Part shown: piece after piece, positions 1 through 14,300 of the stretch
How positions within the stretch are numbered: position 1 is the stretch's first letter
Layout: every line of letters begins with the position of its first letter
Source: Apis mellifera
Lineage: Eukaryota > Arthropoda > Insecta > Hymenoptera > Apidae
NCBI RefSeq assembly: GCF_003254395.2
Contig: NC_037641.1
Span: forward strand, 12,238,501 to 12,302,500
Length of the DNA stretch: 64,000 nt
Direction of reading: 5' to 3'
The notes under the pieces: model-generated
What the model was told of the DNA's origin: nothing
The model's input: only the letters and a program-made list of their open reading frames with translations
The model's database searches: none
Translations under genes and position numbers: made by a program

Positions 1-1172
1 GCGAAACTTGGATAATTAGAATTTATAATAAGAATGTTGTCAATTGGTTCTATTGAATTAGTATTTTTATTTATTCATGCTATATTTAAATCATTAATAT
101 TTATATGGGAGATATATACATTATGTATATAGAAATCAGGATATTAAAAAAGAATAATTATTATTTTTTCAATCTTAAGATTACGTGATTTCTAGTTGGT
201 TATTATTCGAAAATTTTAATTATTGAGAGTTTTTTTTCAAATAAAATAATTTATTTTCCAATACTTAATTTAATTATTGAAACAATTTTAACTGTTTCTT
301 ATTCATTTCGAATAATTTTAGTTATAGAAAATATTTAATAGTTAATGTTATTTAAAATTATTTCAATATAATTAATAATAATTTTTAGATTAATTTATAG
401 AAAATTAATTTATTATTCGAAAATTTTAATTATTGAGTTTTTTTAAATAAAATAATTTATTTTCCAATATTTAATTTAATTATTGGGACAATTTTAACTT
501 ATTCATTTCAAATAATTTTAGTTACAACTAAATATAGCAGAAAATATTTAATACTTAATGTTAAATAAAATTATACGTATTTCAATATAATTAATAATAA
601 TTTTTAGATTAATTTATAGAAAATTAATTTATTATTCGAAAGCTTTAGTTATTGAGAGTTTTTTTTTTAAATAATTTATTTTCCAATACTTAATTTAATT
701 ATTGGGACAATTTTAACTTATTCATTTCAAATAATTATACATATTTAGTTACAACTAAATATAGCAGAAAATATTTAATACTTAAAGTTATTTAAAATTA
801 TACGTATTTCAATATAATCAATAATAATTTTTAGATTAATTTATAGAAAATTTATTATTCGAAAGCTTTAATTATAGAGAGTTTTTTTTTTAAAATAATT
901 TATTTTCCAATACTTAATTTAATTATTGGAAAAATTTTCTTATTCATTTCAAATAATTTATAATATATACTACAATATTTTTAACTTATTCATTTCAAAT
1001 AATTTTAGTTACAACTAGAAAATATTTAATACTTAACGTTGTTTAAAATTATACATATCTCAATATAATTAATAATAATTTTTAGACCAATTTACATAAT
1101 TTTCAACTCGACAAACATTAACTTAACATCACACATAAATCAAATATCTAATTCTCCCTTCCCTCCTTCAAG
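1..1172. repeat. AT-rich intron of shot with a four-copy tandem repeat
   Basis: Copies begin with TTATTCGAAA at about 201, 411, 631 and 854, so the period is 210-223 bp, and the array fades near 1095. Each unit contains CCAATACTTAATTTAATTAT (or a close variant) and the AATATAATTAATAATAATTT block. Copies differ by small indels. It lies within a shot intron; no coding signal is seen before the acceptor at 1172. Confidence 0.85.
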
Positions 1173-4100
1173 GAACGAATTATCGACGTTCTCTCACTGG
1201 CTGGACAGCGCCAGAAGAATCCTTGAGAAGAAAGAACACTCGTTATCCGACCTGAACAGACTGCACGCGAGCACGGATTCGACGCGCGACTTCATAAGCG
1301 ACGTGATAGCCCACCAGGCGGACCTGCGTTTCATCACGATGGCCGCGCAAAAGTTCGCCGACGAGGGGAAAGAGTTCCTGCACGCGTTGAACGAGTTCCG
1401 CGCCGGCCTCCCCCACCCGCTACCCGCCAAGGAGTCCATCCCCCCCGACGATTCTCCCGTCCGTGGCGAGGTGAGCCTCGTCTCCTCCCGCTACAAGGAC
1501 CTGCTCACCCGCGCCAACCTCCTCTCCGACAAGCTGTCCGGCGTTGGAGGCAAGCAGAGGGACTACCGCGAGTGCGTGGAGAAGGCGAGGAGTTGGCTGA
1601 GGGAGATGGAGCCGAAGGTGAAGAGGGCGGTGTCCGAGGCGACGGCGGCCGAGCCGAAACAGGTGGAGGAACAGCTGGCCAAGATAAAGGCGTTGAGCAA
1701 GGAGGTGTCGGGCAACGAGCGCCTCGTGGAGAACGTGAGGTCGAGCCTCGAGGCGCTGCTGCGCTCCCTCGACCTGGTGAACGAGCAAGGAGGAGGCGGA
1801 GCCGCGGTGGACGACGACGCGTCCCGTCTTCGGGACGAGGCCGAGGAGCTGGCGGCGCGGGCCGACGAGCTGAGGTCGCGGCTGGAGGAGAGGTACGGCG
1901 GGCTGGAGAGGGCCGCGGCGGCCGTGGGCCAGTTCTACGAGCGGGCCAAGGCGGTGGGGCAGCAGGCGGCTTTGGTCGAGAAGGAGCTGGACTCGATGAG
2001 GGCGTCGAGCAGGGAGGTGAAGGCGCTGAGGGCGCAGATGGAGGAGACGGGGAGGGCGATGGCCAAGGTGGGCCGGCTGTACGAGGAGGTGACGAGCGTG
2101 GAGGGGTTGGGAGAGCGGTTGGCCGAGCACGGCGTGTCGGTCGAGGGGACGGCGGTCGGGGAGCAGGTGGAGCAGTTGAAGCGGCAGGTGGGCAGGCTGG
2201 ACGAGCGGTCGCGCGAGCGCCACAACGAGCTCTCGTCCACCCTGGACAAGCTGCAGGAGTTCCATCGGATGCACGGGGCCGTGATGGCGGGGATCGAGGA
2301 GGCGGGCGAGCGGGTGAGGCGGTTGAAGCCGGTCGGCTCCGAGGTGGAGACGATAAAGGCGCAGCAGGAGAACTTCAGGGTGCTGAAGGGGGAGAGGATA
2401 GAGCCGTTGGCGCGCTCGGTGGACGACTGCAACGGGGCCGGCCAGGCGTTGATCCAGACCGCAGGCCGCGACGTGAACACGGCCAACATCGAGAGGGAGT
2501 TGGAGAGGATGAACGAGAGGTGGAACGATCTGAAGGAGAAGCTGAACGAGAGGGATCGTAGGCTGGACGTGGGGCTGCTCCAGTCGGGCAAGTTTCAGGA
2601 GGCGTTGGACGGTTTGCAGAAGTGGTTGGCGGACACGGAGGAGATGGTCTCGAATCAGAAGCCACCTTCCTCGGACTACAAGGTGATCAAGGCGCAGCTG
2701 CAGGGCCAGAAGTTCCTCAAGAAGATGCTGATGGACAGGCAAAACTCCATGTCCTCGTTGTACAACATGGGGCAGGAGGTGGCCGGGGGGGCAGACCCCA
2801 AGGAGCGCAAGACTATCGAGAAACAGTTGAAGGAGTTGGTGGGCAGGTTCGACAATCTGACGGAGAGCGCGGCCGAGCGGATGGAGGCGCTGGAGCAAGC
2901 GATGGGCGTCGCGAAACAGTTCCAGGACAAGCTGATCCCTCTCTCGATCTGGTTGGACAAGACGGAGAAACGGGTGAGGGACATGGAACTGGTGCCGACC
3001 GACGAGGAGAAGATCCAGCAACGGGTGACCGAGCACGACGCCCTGCACGAGGATATACTGTCGAGGAAGCCCGACTTCAGCGAGCTGACCGAGATAGCGA
3101 GCCAACTGATGGCGTTGGTGGGCGAGGACGAGGCTGCCGCGCTGGCCGACAAGCTTCAGGACGCGGCCGACAGGTACGCGGCGCTGGTGGAGCGTTCCGA
3201 GTCGCTTGGCGGTTTGCTGCAACGGTCGAGGCAAGGCCTGCGCCACCTGGTGCTGAGCTACCAGGAGCTTCAAGCGTGGATGGAGGGGATGGAGATCAGA
3301 TTGTCCAAGTACAGGGTGTTGGCGGTGCACACGGAGAAGCTGCTCCAGCAGATGGAGGACCTGGCCGATCTGACCGAGGAGGTGTCGAGCCGTCAAACCG
3401 AGGTGGACAGCACGACGGACGCCGGCCTCGAGCTGATGAAGCACATATCGAGCGACGAGGCGCTTCAGTTGAAGGACAAGCTCGACTCGTTGCAACGACG
3501 CTTCAACGACCTGGTGAGCCGAGGCTCGGATCTGTTGAAGCACGCGCAGGAGTCGTTGCCCCTCGTCCAGCAGTTCCACGACAATCACAATCGGCTGATG
3601 GATTGGATGCAGGCGGCCGAGTCCGCGCTGCAGTCGGCCGAGCCGCGCGAGGACGAGATAGTGCGCCTCGAGATGGAGATATCCGAGTACAGGCCCGTCC
3701 TCGACAAGATAAACGCAGTGGGCCCCCAGCTGTCCCAACTGTCGCCGGGCGAGGGGGCGGCCACGATCGAGGCGTTGGTCACCAGGGACAACAGAAGGTT
3801 CGACGCTATAGCTGAGCAGATTCAGCGCAAGGCTGAGAGGATACAGTTGAGCAAGCAGCGCTCCCTCGAGGTGATAGGGGACATCGACGACCTGCTGGAA
3901 TGGTTCCGCGAGGTGGACAATCAGCTGAGGGAGGCGGAGCCGCCGAGCAGCGAGCCGGAGATCATCAGGGTTCAATTGAAGGAGCACAAGGCGTTGAACG
4001 ACGACATCTCGAGCCAGAAGGGCCGGGTCAGGGACGTGATCTCGACGGCGAAGAAGGTGATCAGGGAGAACAGCCGGCACGAGGACACGTCCACGATCAG

Positions 4101-5363
4101 GGAGAACATGGAGGACCTGAGGGAGACGATGGAGATCGTGTCGGGGCTGTCTGCGGACAGGCTAGGCGCCTTGGAGCAAGCGTTGCCGTTGGCCGAGCAT
4201 CTGCGCGACACCCACGTGGGATTGGTGAGCTGGCTGGAGGAGGCGGAGCAACAGGTGGCCATGCTTCCGATGCCCGCGCTCAGGCCCGACCTGATAGTCG
4301 CCCAGCAGGACAAGAACGAGCTCCTCGTGCAGAGCATAAACGAGCACAAACCGCTGGTCGAGAAGTTGAACAAGACCGGCGAGGCTTTGATCAAACTGTG
4401 CAACGAGGAGGAAGGTATGAAGATACAGGACATCCTGGAGGCGGACACGGCTCGGTACGCGGCCCTCAGGGCGGAACTTCGAAGCAGGCAGCAAACGTTG
4501 GAGCAGGCGCTCCAAGAGTCGTCGCAGTTCTCGGACAAGTTGGAGGGAATGCTGCGCGCCCTCTCGTCCACGGCCGACCAAGTGAACGGGGCCGAGCCGA
4601 TCAGCGCCCATCCGGGCCGGTTGAGGGACCAAATGGAGGAGAACTCGGCCCTGATCGACGAGTTGGCGCAGAGGTCCGAGGCGTACGCGGCCGTGAAGAG
4701 GGCGGCCGACGACGTGATCAGCAAGGCCGGGAACAGGGCCGATCCGGCCGTCAAGGACATCAAACGGAAGTTGGAGAAGTTGAACAAGTTGTGGGCCGAC
4801 GTGCAAAAGTCGACCACCGACCGAAGCCACACCCTCGACGACGCCCTTCAAATCGCGGAGAAATTCTGGTCCGAGCTGAACGGCGTGATGTCCACTCTGC
4901 GAGAGTTGCAGGACGCGCTCGCCGGCCAGGCGCCGCCCGCCGCGCAACCGGCTGCCATACAGCAGCAGCAGGTCGCCCTGCAGGAGATCAGGCACGAGAT
5001 CGATCAGACGAAGCCGGACGTGGAACAGGTGCGCGCCTCCGGCCACGAGTTGATGGGCCTGTGCGGTGAGCCGGACAAACCTGAGGTGAGGAAGCACATC
5101 GAGGACTTGGACCAAGCGTGGGACAACGTGACCGCTTTGTACGCGAGGCGGGAGGAGAACCTGATCGACGCGATGGAGAAAGCTATGGAGTTCCACGAGA
5201 CGTTGCAGAATCTTCTCGAGTTTTTGGAGGAGGCCGAGGAGAAATTCGCCCGCATGGGCCCCCTCGGCAGCGACATCGACGAGGTTAAGAAACAGATCAA
5301 ACAATTGGCCAATTTCAAAGCGGAAGTAGATCCTCACATGGTCAAGGTCGAGGCTCTCAACAG
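1173..5363 (+). CDS. shot: shot giant spectrin-repeat exon
   Basis: One uninterrupted 4,191-nt exon of 1,397 residues. It is made of repeating helical units of about 105-115 residues with recurring Trp in patterns such as WL..AE and WD.LK, so roughly a dozen spectrin repeats that form the flexible rod. The acceptor is a pyrimidine run ending CAAG at 1171-1172, and the exon starts with the third base of a codon. The donor is CAG/GTAAGG at 5364. The open frame continues upstream of the first Met at 1303, so that Met is not a start; the protein enters from an upstream exon outside the window. The long open frame on the opposite strand (1420-4080) is a composition shadow. Confidence 0.95.
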
Positions 5364-8300
5364 GTAAGGTCGATTCTCTCCGATTTCTTCTCACTCGCGT
5401 AATTTAATTCCGTCCTCCCCTTTGCCGAATTTGCCGAGAGTCGAGAAAAATATATAATTACAATAATTTCCGCGAGATTATATCCAACCAATTATTTCAA
5501 TCGACAAGATTTTGCTCGTCCACTCTACTTTATTAGTGTTTATTAGTTCGCGTCGACCTTCCATCTTTGTGCGAAAGCCCCCCCCCCCCCTCCGCGCCCG
5601 GTCTCTCTCTCTCTCCACGTGTCTAAACAACGAGATTCTAATCCCAATTTTTGTTTTTTCCGCGCCGGTGTTTCCTGAACGCATAGGAGTCTGACAAGGC
5701 AAGTCAACCTCTCTCTGTTGTTGTAACAGTATGTAGTTAGAGCATGGCTTACACTCTTGTTATTATTATATACCCTCGATTTGTAACCTTCGAGATATAC
5801 ATACATATATATATATATAATAGATCCAGATTACTGGAATGCCACAGGTTATATACCCCATACCCCCCCTTTTAATTGTATAATATAATCCGTAACACAT
5901 CATCACCAGTTAAGATCGAATGAGTTGTTGGATTTCCTTTAACATTGTCCGTTGGAACTCGAACAGTGGTCGGTGAACGTATTGTAATGTACCTTGCCCT
6001 GCATGTCTGCCTTGGCTGTTGCCTGGCTCGTGACGTGCCTGTTCTACTTACACGTATTGTACCGTAGGTATATACATATAGTTCGCCGTTGGAAAAAAGT
6101 CTCGCTGCGGATGGTGGAGGGGCAAGACGAGTCCTTCGGTTGGACCGTCTTATCTTCGCTTTACACGCTTCGTCGACACCACGCGCCGCGCAGTAGCTAT
6201 AATAATTCGAATATTTAAAATCGTAAAAAGAATCGTTTTACGACTTCAATAGGAAATTACGTTTATAAAATTGTTAAATTATATCGAATGCGATACCGAA
6301 AGAGCTATAACTCGAGTATTGAAAATTATTTTACGATGCGTTTATAAAATAATTAAATCTCGATGATCGTCGTTTTTATTGCTCCTCTCTGACGCAATCG
6401 GATTAATACCCGCGACAAACACCTATTACAACCGCCAGACTTTTTTCCATCGGCGAACATTGAACTTGACAATCGCGACGTTCCTTTTTTTTTTTTTTTT
6501 TATAATCGTTAACAAGGAATTACTCTATTCCCTTCGAGGTCTCTTTCCATATCCACGAATCGAATAATTTTTTTATAAAACATCTCTGCAGAGACTTCGA
6601 CGACTATAGAGTAACTCCTTGCCCGATTCCCCCGTATCGATCCTCTCTCCCAAGTAGATATCGTCGGACATTAAACACGCTTTCTCACACTCACTGGTGT
6701 GAGTCGCAACAACGACGTACACGGTTCGTCGGACTCGAGGGATCGCGCAGAGATTTATTTCTCCGCCACGATTGCAGACAAGCCGCCGAGTTGACGGAGA
6801 GGACGTCGTCTGAGCAAGCTGCTGCCATAAAGGAGCCGTTGGGCGCGGTGAACAAACGATGGGACGGATTGCTTCGGGGTCTCGTGGAGAGGCAGAGGTT
6901 GCTCGAGAACGCGTTGCTCCGCCTCGGCCAGTTCCAACACGCGTTGGACGAGTTGTTGGTGTGGATCGAGAAGACGGACGACACGTTGGACAACTTGAAG
7001 GCGGTCGCCGGTGATCCTCAGGTGATCGAGGTGGAGCTCGCCAAGCTGAAGGTGTTGGTGAACGATATCCAGGCCCACCAGACGAGCGTGGACACGTTGA
7101 ACGACGCGGGCAGGCAATTGATCGAGGACGGGAAGGGGACCGCCGAGGCGTCGACCACCGCCGAGAAGCTCGGCACGTTGAATCGCCGTTGGCGCGATCT
7201 GCTGCAACGCGCGGCCGACCGTCAGCGGGAGTTGGAGGACGCCCTGAGGGAGGCGCAGTCGTTCACGGCCGAGATCCAGGATCTGTTGTCGTGGCTGGGC
7301 GACGTGGACAACACCATCGTCGCCTCGAAACCGGTCGGCGGTTTACCGGAGACGGCCACCGAGCAGCTGGAGCGTTTCATGGAGGTGTACAAAGAGTTGG
7401 AGCAGAGTCAAGGCAAGGTGGAGACGGTTCTTCAACAAGGTCAGGAGTACCTGAAGCGGGCGGACTCGAGCAGCGCCGGGGGATTGAGCCACAACTTGAA
7501 GACGTTGAAGCAGCGTTGGGACAACGTGACGGCGCGCGCCAACGACAAGAAGATCAAGCTCGAGATCGCGCTGAGGGAGGCGACCGAGTTCCACGACGCC
7601 CTCCAAGCTTTCGTCGACTGGTTGACCAACGCGGAGAAGATACTCACGAACTTGAAGCCCGTCTCGAGGGTGATGGAGACGATCCTCGGCCAGATAGAGG
7701 AGCACAAGTCGTTCCAGAAGGACGTGGGCGTGCACCGCGAGACGATGCTGAACCTCGACAAGAAGGGGACCCATCTCAAGTACTTCTCCCAGAAGCAGGA
7801 CGTGATACTGATCAAAAACTTGTTGATAAGCGTGCAGCACAGGTGGGAGAGGGTCGTCTCGAAGTCGGCCGAGAGGACGAGGGCGTTGGATCACGGTTAC
7901 AAGGAGGCTAGGGAGTTCCACGACGCTTGGTCAAGCCTGATGAATTGGCTCGACGAAACGGAGAGGATCTTGGACGAGGTGGCCGGGGACGGGGCCGGGC
8001 TAGGCGGCAACGATCCGGAGAGGATCAAGGCCAGGCTGAACAAGCACAGGGAGTTGCAGAAGGCGTTGAGCGCGAAGCAAGGCGCGTACGACACAGCGAT
8101 GAAGAACGGGAAATCGTTGAAGGACAAGGCGCCGAAGAGCGACGAGGCAGCGTTGAAGGAGTTGTTGAACGAGTTGAAGAACAAGTGGACGACCGTGTGC
8201 GGCAAGTGCGTGGACAGGCAGAGGAGGCTCGAGGAGGCGTTGCTGTTCTCCGGCCAGTTCAAGGACGCGGTCCAGGCGTTGCTCGAGTGGCTGCTCAAGT

Positions 8301-11300
8301 CCGAGAAGCAGTTGGCCAACACGGGTCCGCTTTTCGGCGACCTCGACACGGTGATGAACTTGGTCGAGCAGCACAAAACGTTCGAGAAGGATCTCGAGTC
8401 GAGGGCGACCCAGATGGAGTCCGTGATCAGAACGGGGCGCGAGCTGCTCGACAAGGCGACCCAGGACGACGCGGCGGCGATCGGCTCCCAGCTGGCCGAG
8501 TTGAACGACTTATGGGACGCGGTGACCAGGCTGTCCTCGGACAAGACCGGCCGGCTGGAGGCGGCCCTCAGGGAGGCGGAGCGGCTGCACAAGGCCGTCC
8601 ACGTGCTTCTCGAGTGGCTGAGCGACGCCGAGATGAAGCTGAGGTTCGCCGGCCAGCTGCCCGAGGACGAGCAGGAGAGCAGGAACCAGTTGATGGAGCA
8701 CGAGAAGTTCCTGAGGGAACTGAGGGCGAAAGAGGTGGAGAAGGAGCAGACGTTGGAGCTGGCGCACGCGATCCTCGCCAAGGCGCATCCCGACGGCGCC
8801 CTCGTCATCAAGCATTGGATAACTATCATCCAATCGAGGTGGGAGGAGGTGTCCACGTGGGCCCAGCAGAGGAATCAGAGGCTCGAGAACCACATGCGCG
8901 GACTTCAGGTTATTATTAAATTCCGTGAATTTTGTATTTCTTCTTCTTCTTCTTCTTCCTTGGTTTCATTTCGTTTTTATTTGTTATTATATTATTATAT
9001 ATATTATTTAAATATATATATTATATTATAAATATAAATATATATATTATTTATATTATATATATATTTTATTATATATATTTATATTATATTATATTAT
9101 TATATATATTATTTATATAAATAATATATAAATAATATATATATTATATTATAAATATAAATAATATATAAATAATATATATATTATATTATAAATATAA
9201 ATATATATATTATATTATATATATATTTTATTATATATATTTATATTATATTATTTATATTATATATATATTTTATTATATATATTTATATTATATTATT
9301 TATATGTTTTATTATATATATTTATATTATATTATATTACTATATATATTGTTTCCTTGCAGGACCTCGACAATCTTTTGGAGGAGTTGTTGTCGTGGTT
9401 GGAAGGGTTGGAGAACACGCTGAACGCGCTCGAGGCCGAGCCACTGCCGGACGACAAAGCCACTCTGGAAATGTTGATCGGGGAGCATAGGGAGTTCATG
9501 GAGAGCACGAGTCGTAGACAGGACGAGGTCGATCGCGTGTGCAAAGCGAGGCAGATCAAATCCGCGAAAGACACGAAGAAGATAACGAAGGCTAAGTCGC
9601 CCGCGCCAACGTACGTTCACGTTTCTTTCCTTCCTTCTTTTTTTTCCGTTTTTTTTTTTTTTAGTTCCAATTTTTTAGCGAACCCATCAAGGATCGCGCT
9701 AGTTCAACTGCTCGTTCGAGGTAGATGAAAAGCAAGAAAAAAAAAAAAAAGAAAAAAGAAAGAACGATACTCGCCGATCCGCTTCTCTTCGATGTTATAA
9801 TAACCGAATAATCGAATATAACTCTCTTCCTTCTTTTTTTTTTTTTCCGTTTGTTTTTCGTTTGCGTACGCTTTGTCGTTTGAAAAGTTACACTTGCCCG
9901 TGCATGTGTTTGATACTCTTCTTCTTCTTCTTTCAATTGTATATTTATTTATTTATTTTTTTTTTTCTTTTAATCTCTCTGTCTCTGCGTGAAAGATTTT
10001 TTGTTAACGAGTCAAGCGCAGGCGTCCACGCACTGTGAGGGGACAGTTGGAATCGACGGAAAGGTGCGTTCAGGCGAGTAAAACGGGGAGAAAAAAAAGA
10101 AAAATAATAAAATCCGATCGGTTGTTTCGTTTCGTAGTGTTTCACAGCATGGTTATGTGATATATAGCGTGTAATCTTTAAATTTGAATGAAACAAAACG
10201 CGAGTCGAAGCAAGACGCGTACACTTTACGAACGTATCGAGAATAGGCTGCTATAAGATATACGTACAATACACAATGTAATTATCACGTTGGAATTTCG
10301 TATTATATCTGTAATTCGCGGCCTATTCTCCTTTCCTTTCCCCCTGTTTTCCCGTTTGCTCGTTCGACGAGAAAATTCGAGGAATTCGATCGATGATTGG
10401 ACGCACGATCGACTTCGATGCACGATTTCGTTTAGTTCCGCGAGTATCCGGTAGAGAAGTTGTCGAGTGATGTGACGCATGTTCCTGTTTAGCCGAGCCA
10501 GCCCAGGTCGTGAGAGAACGCCCGATTCGTTGCCGCACATCGGCCCACGCTTCCCACCTAAAGGAAGGTTCGTCACATCCACATCCTTACTTCCACTCTT
10601 TCTAATCAGTGCTTCGCTTTTAATCCCTTTTAACACTTCTTTCTTTCATTTATCTTTCTTCGCGGTTTTTTTATCGATCAAATTACTTACGATTCAATTT
10701 ACTTCCATTGGTGAATTTATCGTTTGTTCTTTCTTTCTTTCTCTTTCTCTCTTTGTTCTCGTTTCCTTTTCTTTCATCCGTCAAAGTTTCGAGAAATTAT
10801 TTATCACGTTATGACGAGAATAAAAGTTTCCTTTTTTTTTTTTTCCATCGTTCATACACTTTCTTCGCCTCTCATGCTTTGTTTATACGTAACAACATCT
10901 CATTCTCGTATGATGGCGAGAAAGCGAGAAACGTGTTGACGCAATTTTTTGTTCCATGTATAGCAAAGGCGCTGAACCCGAGTTCCGTAGCCCGAGAGTG
11001 AAACTTTTGTGGGATAGATGGAGACACGTTTGGATGTTGGCCTGGGAACGTCAACGCCGTCTACAGGATAAATATAATTACATACAGGAGTTGGACCGAG
11101 TCGCGAACTTTAGTTGGGAAGATTGGCGCAAGAGGGTAAGGACACGATAAAGATTGTTGTTATTTTTTAATTTTTTATCCAAATTAACCATTTCTTTTTT
11201 TCTTCTCTCGTTACTTCAGTTCCTGAAGTTCATGAATCACAAGAAATCAAGATTAACGGATCTCTTCAGAAAGATGGATAAGAACAACGACGGTCTGATC

Positions 11301-14300
11301 CCACGCGAGGATTTCATCCAAGGAATCATGAACACCAGTGAGTTTTAACTTTACTTTCTTGTAAATTTAATTGATTGAAAATTTTTAAACGACAAAATTG
11401 AACAAGTTAAATTGATACAATCCATTTTTACGTAGAATTTGAGACTTCGAGGTTAGAAATGGGAGCAGTCGCGGACCTGTTTGACCAACACGGCGAAGGA
11501 TTAATAGATTGGAAGGAGTTCATCGCAGCTTTGAGACCAGATTGGGAAGAACGTAGGACGTACAATGATACGGACAAGATCCACGATGAAGTGAAACGAT
11601 TGGTGATGCTCTGTACTTGCCGACAGAAATTCCGCGTGTTCCAAGTTGGCGAAGGAAAATATAGGGTATACGGATATATCTGAAAATTGATTTTCATTTT
11701 ACGATTATTAAATTATTATTATTATATATATATATTATTGTTCGTTATTTTAATTTCAAATATTTTTCTTTCGCTTTCTTACAGTTTGGAGACAGTCAAA
11801 AGTTGCGATTGGTACGAATTCTACGATCGACCGTAATGGTACGAGTCGGTGGTGGTTGGGTAGCTTTGGACGAATTTTTATTAAAAAATGATCCTTGCCG
11901 CGGTAAGTGTTTCATCCATTTATTCTATCTAATTTTCTTTCTCTCTACTCCGTTACCGTTCTATATATATATATATAATATATATATGTATATATATATG
12001 ATATTTCTGTCGGAATCGATGAGTTCGAAATTAGTCCAATTTTGAATGACTTTTTTTTTTACCGTAACAATTAGTACATCTTTAAATTTTTTTTTCCGTT
12101 TCGTCTTCCCTTTGAACGCGATATTAATGGACCGGTTCTCGATTCAAAAAAGAAAAGAAAAAATGAAATTTCACCGTCCCCCAACCCCTTGTCCCCATCC
12201 AATGAGGCAGCTAAACGCGTTTTCTTTATCGACTGAGCAACGCGTGTGGGATTGAATTAATCGTTTGTTTTTTGTTTTTCTTGATTTGAAGATAACTCTT
12301 TACTAACGTTAACATATGCTTCTTACTCTGAGTTTTGTTGTTTGCGTTTTGCTCCGTTAACTAAAAACCAAAGAGAAGGGAAAGAAATGCAAATTCAATC
12401 GCTTTCCGCTGCCTCGGTTAATAAACAAACATCTCGTATTATCGCGATCATTGAAAATTAATATCAACTAAAAGAAAAAAAAAAAAAAAAAAAAATTTCA
12501 TTCATCAAATTGTCTCACTAACGAACCCTCATCGACTCTCTTTCTCGCGTGATCATTCATTTTCTCTTCATTACGTCGCATTTTTGTTGGTGATATACAT
12601 ATACATATACATATATATATGTATATATGTATTCACCTACATTTAGTATACGTGTACGATCTCAGCTCCTGAGGTATAAAGTGTGAGCGTGACTAATCAT
12701 TAACCGCAACGAGTATATTTTAACATCGTGTATACGAGCATAAGAAGAAAGCGTGTGCTCGTTAGTTGCAACCTCCTCTTCGCGTGTAATATTTTTCACC
12801 TAAGTATTTTCGCTAGGTTTTCGTTTCAGCTTGATCATTAACCCCCGCAACCATCACGAACGAATCATCGTTCCACGAATTAATTTTTGAACTTCTTTGT
12901 TTTTATTATTATTATTATTATTGCAATTTTTGCCCAGTTAGCCATTCCGTTGTACGTCATCCTTGTTTTGCAAAGCAAGTTCGTGGAACTCGATCGTTCG
13001 GTTATATATATGTCATAACGGATCGTGGATGTGAATTTTCGTAATTCAGGGAGAATTCGCTTGTCATTAATCATGTACGCATCAGTTTACTAAACGTGGA
13101 AACCGAAATATCGAATCACCTCTGCCAATTCCCTCTCGACCGAATAACAATTGTCCGTCCCCGCTCTCCATCGAAACCATCGTTATTAAGCACAATTTTA
13201 TCTCGACGTTTCATTATCCCCACTCCGACATTATTATTATTACGTGTACATTTTTTTTTCAATCACGCATCGAGTTTATTGGATATAATTGCATGCCTTC
13301 GTAATATTTTATATTAAATAAATTAATAAATGGACCAGTTCAAAGTCCTCAAATCGTAATTAACTCGTCAAGTTTTTCTAATGCCGATACCGGACCCTAA
13401 CAAACCGGAACAACACGAGGGTTGGTGTCCGCTCGGTGAGAATCTTTTTATATGGGAATAATTGCAATTCGTGGCCCGTGCGTTCTATTTCACTCTCTTT
13501 CTCTCTCTTCTTTTTTCGTGAGAGAACAAATTGCGAAAAATTTTTGCGTATAAAAGTTACCTCGTACTGGCCACGAAATGAACGTTATATCCTGCATGGT
13601 ACGTGTCTTTTTTTGTACATGTGTTACGTACGTTTGCTTTCCCGCAACGAGTTCCAAGTTTTTTTCTTGCGTATCTGTTGGTTTGTTTTTTCGCGTGTGT
13701 ATTTAATTAAAGTACTGGCATGCAAGACAAGTTGTTTTCGAGTTTTTCGTTCTAACAGAGAATCTTTTGAAAAAGGAGCTCGCGTAGATTTTTTTCTTTT
13801 TTTTTACTTTTAATCGATCGATTAAATTAAGCATCGTATCTACTAACCTTTCACGAGTCATTTTCCTCCTTTCATCACACGGCAAAAGATGTACGAGATC
13901 CATTTCATGACCGTCGTGTCGATTTTCTTTTTTACCCGCGTGTAACGAGACATTTCGTTCAATCTCTTACTTAAACGACGTCGTCGAAACTCGGCTCTCA
14001 TTGTGTATTAATCGGAAAACGCGATGGGCATGGGCGAGAGTTTGACACGCGTTCTTAAACGAGTCGAAATAGTTGACTTTCGACGTCGTCGCGACTCGCA
14101 TGCCATCTGACGGATCATTTTTCACATCACCGTTTGAGAATAGCCGTTAAAGTAAGGGGAACCATAGTTGTTCGATCGATCCGAACGAAATGAAAGTTTT
14201 TTAAAAAAAAAAAAAGAAAATATTCTTCGACGTTTATTATACCGCGATTTTACTTACCTTTTAATTACCCATCACTCTCTCTCTATCATCGGAATATAAT

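Larger units (their letters stand above)
9611..10963 (+). other. shot introns around 10022-10567
   Basis: Poly-T and poly-A tracts (about 9640-9660, 9735-9750, 9830-9845). Apart from exons 10022-10063 and 10493-10567, I see nothing here. Confidence 0.65.

Noticed and set aside
1420..4080. 886-codon open frame on the - strand
   Set aside because: Lies exactly antisense to the spectrin-repeat exon, is Leu/His/Arg-rich without domain structure, and arises from the GC-biased third positions of shot.
8940..9352. AT-only region as a possible origin or mobile element
   Set aside because: Simple-sequence expansion with local duplications; no coding capacity, terminal repeats or target-site duplication.
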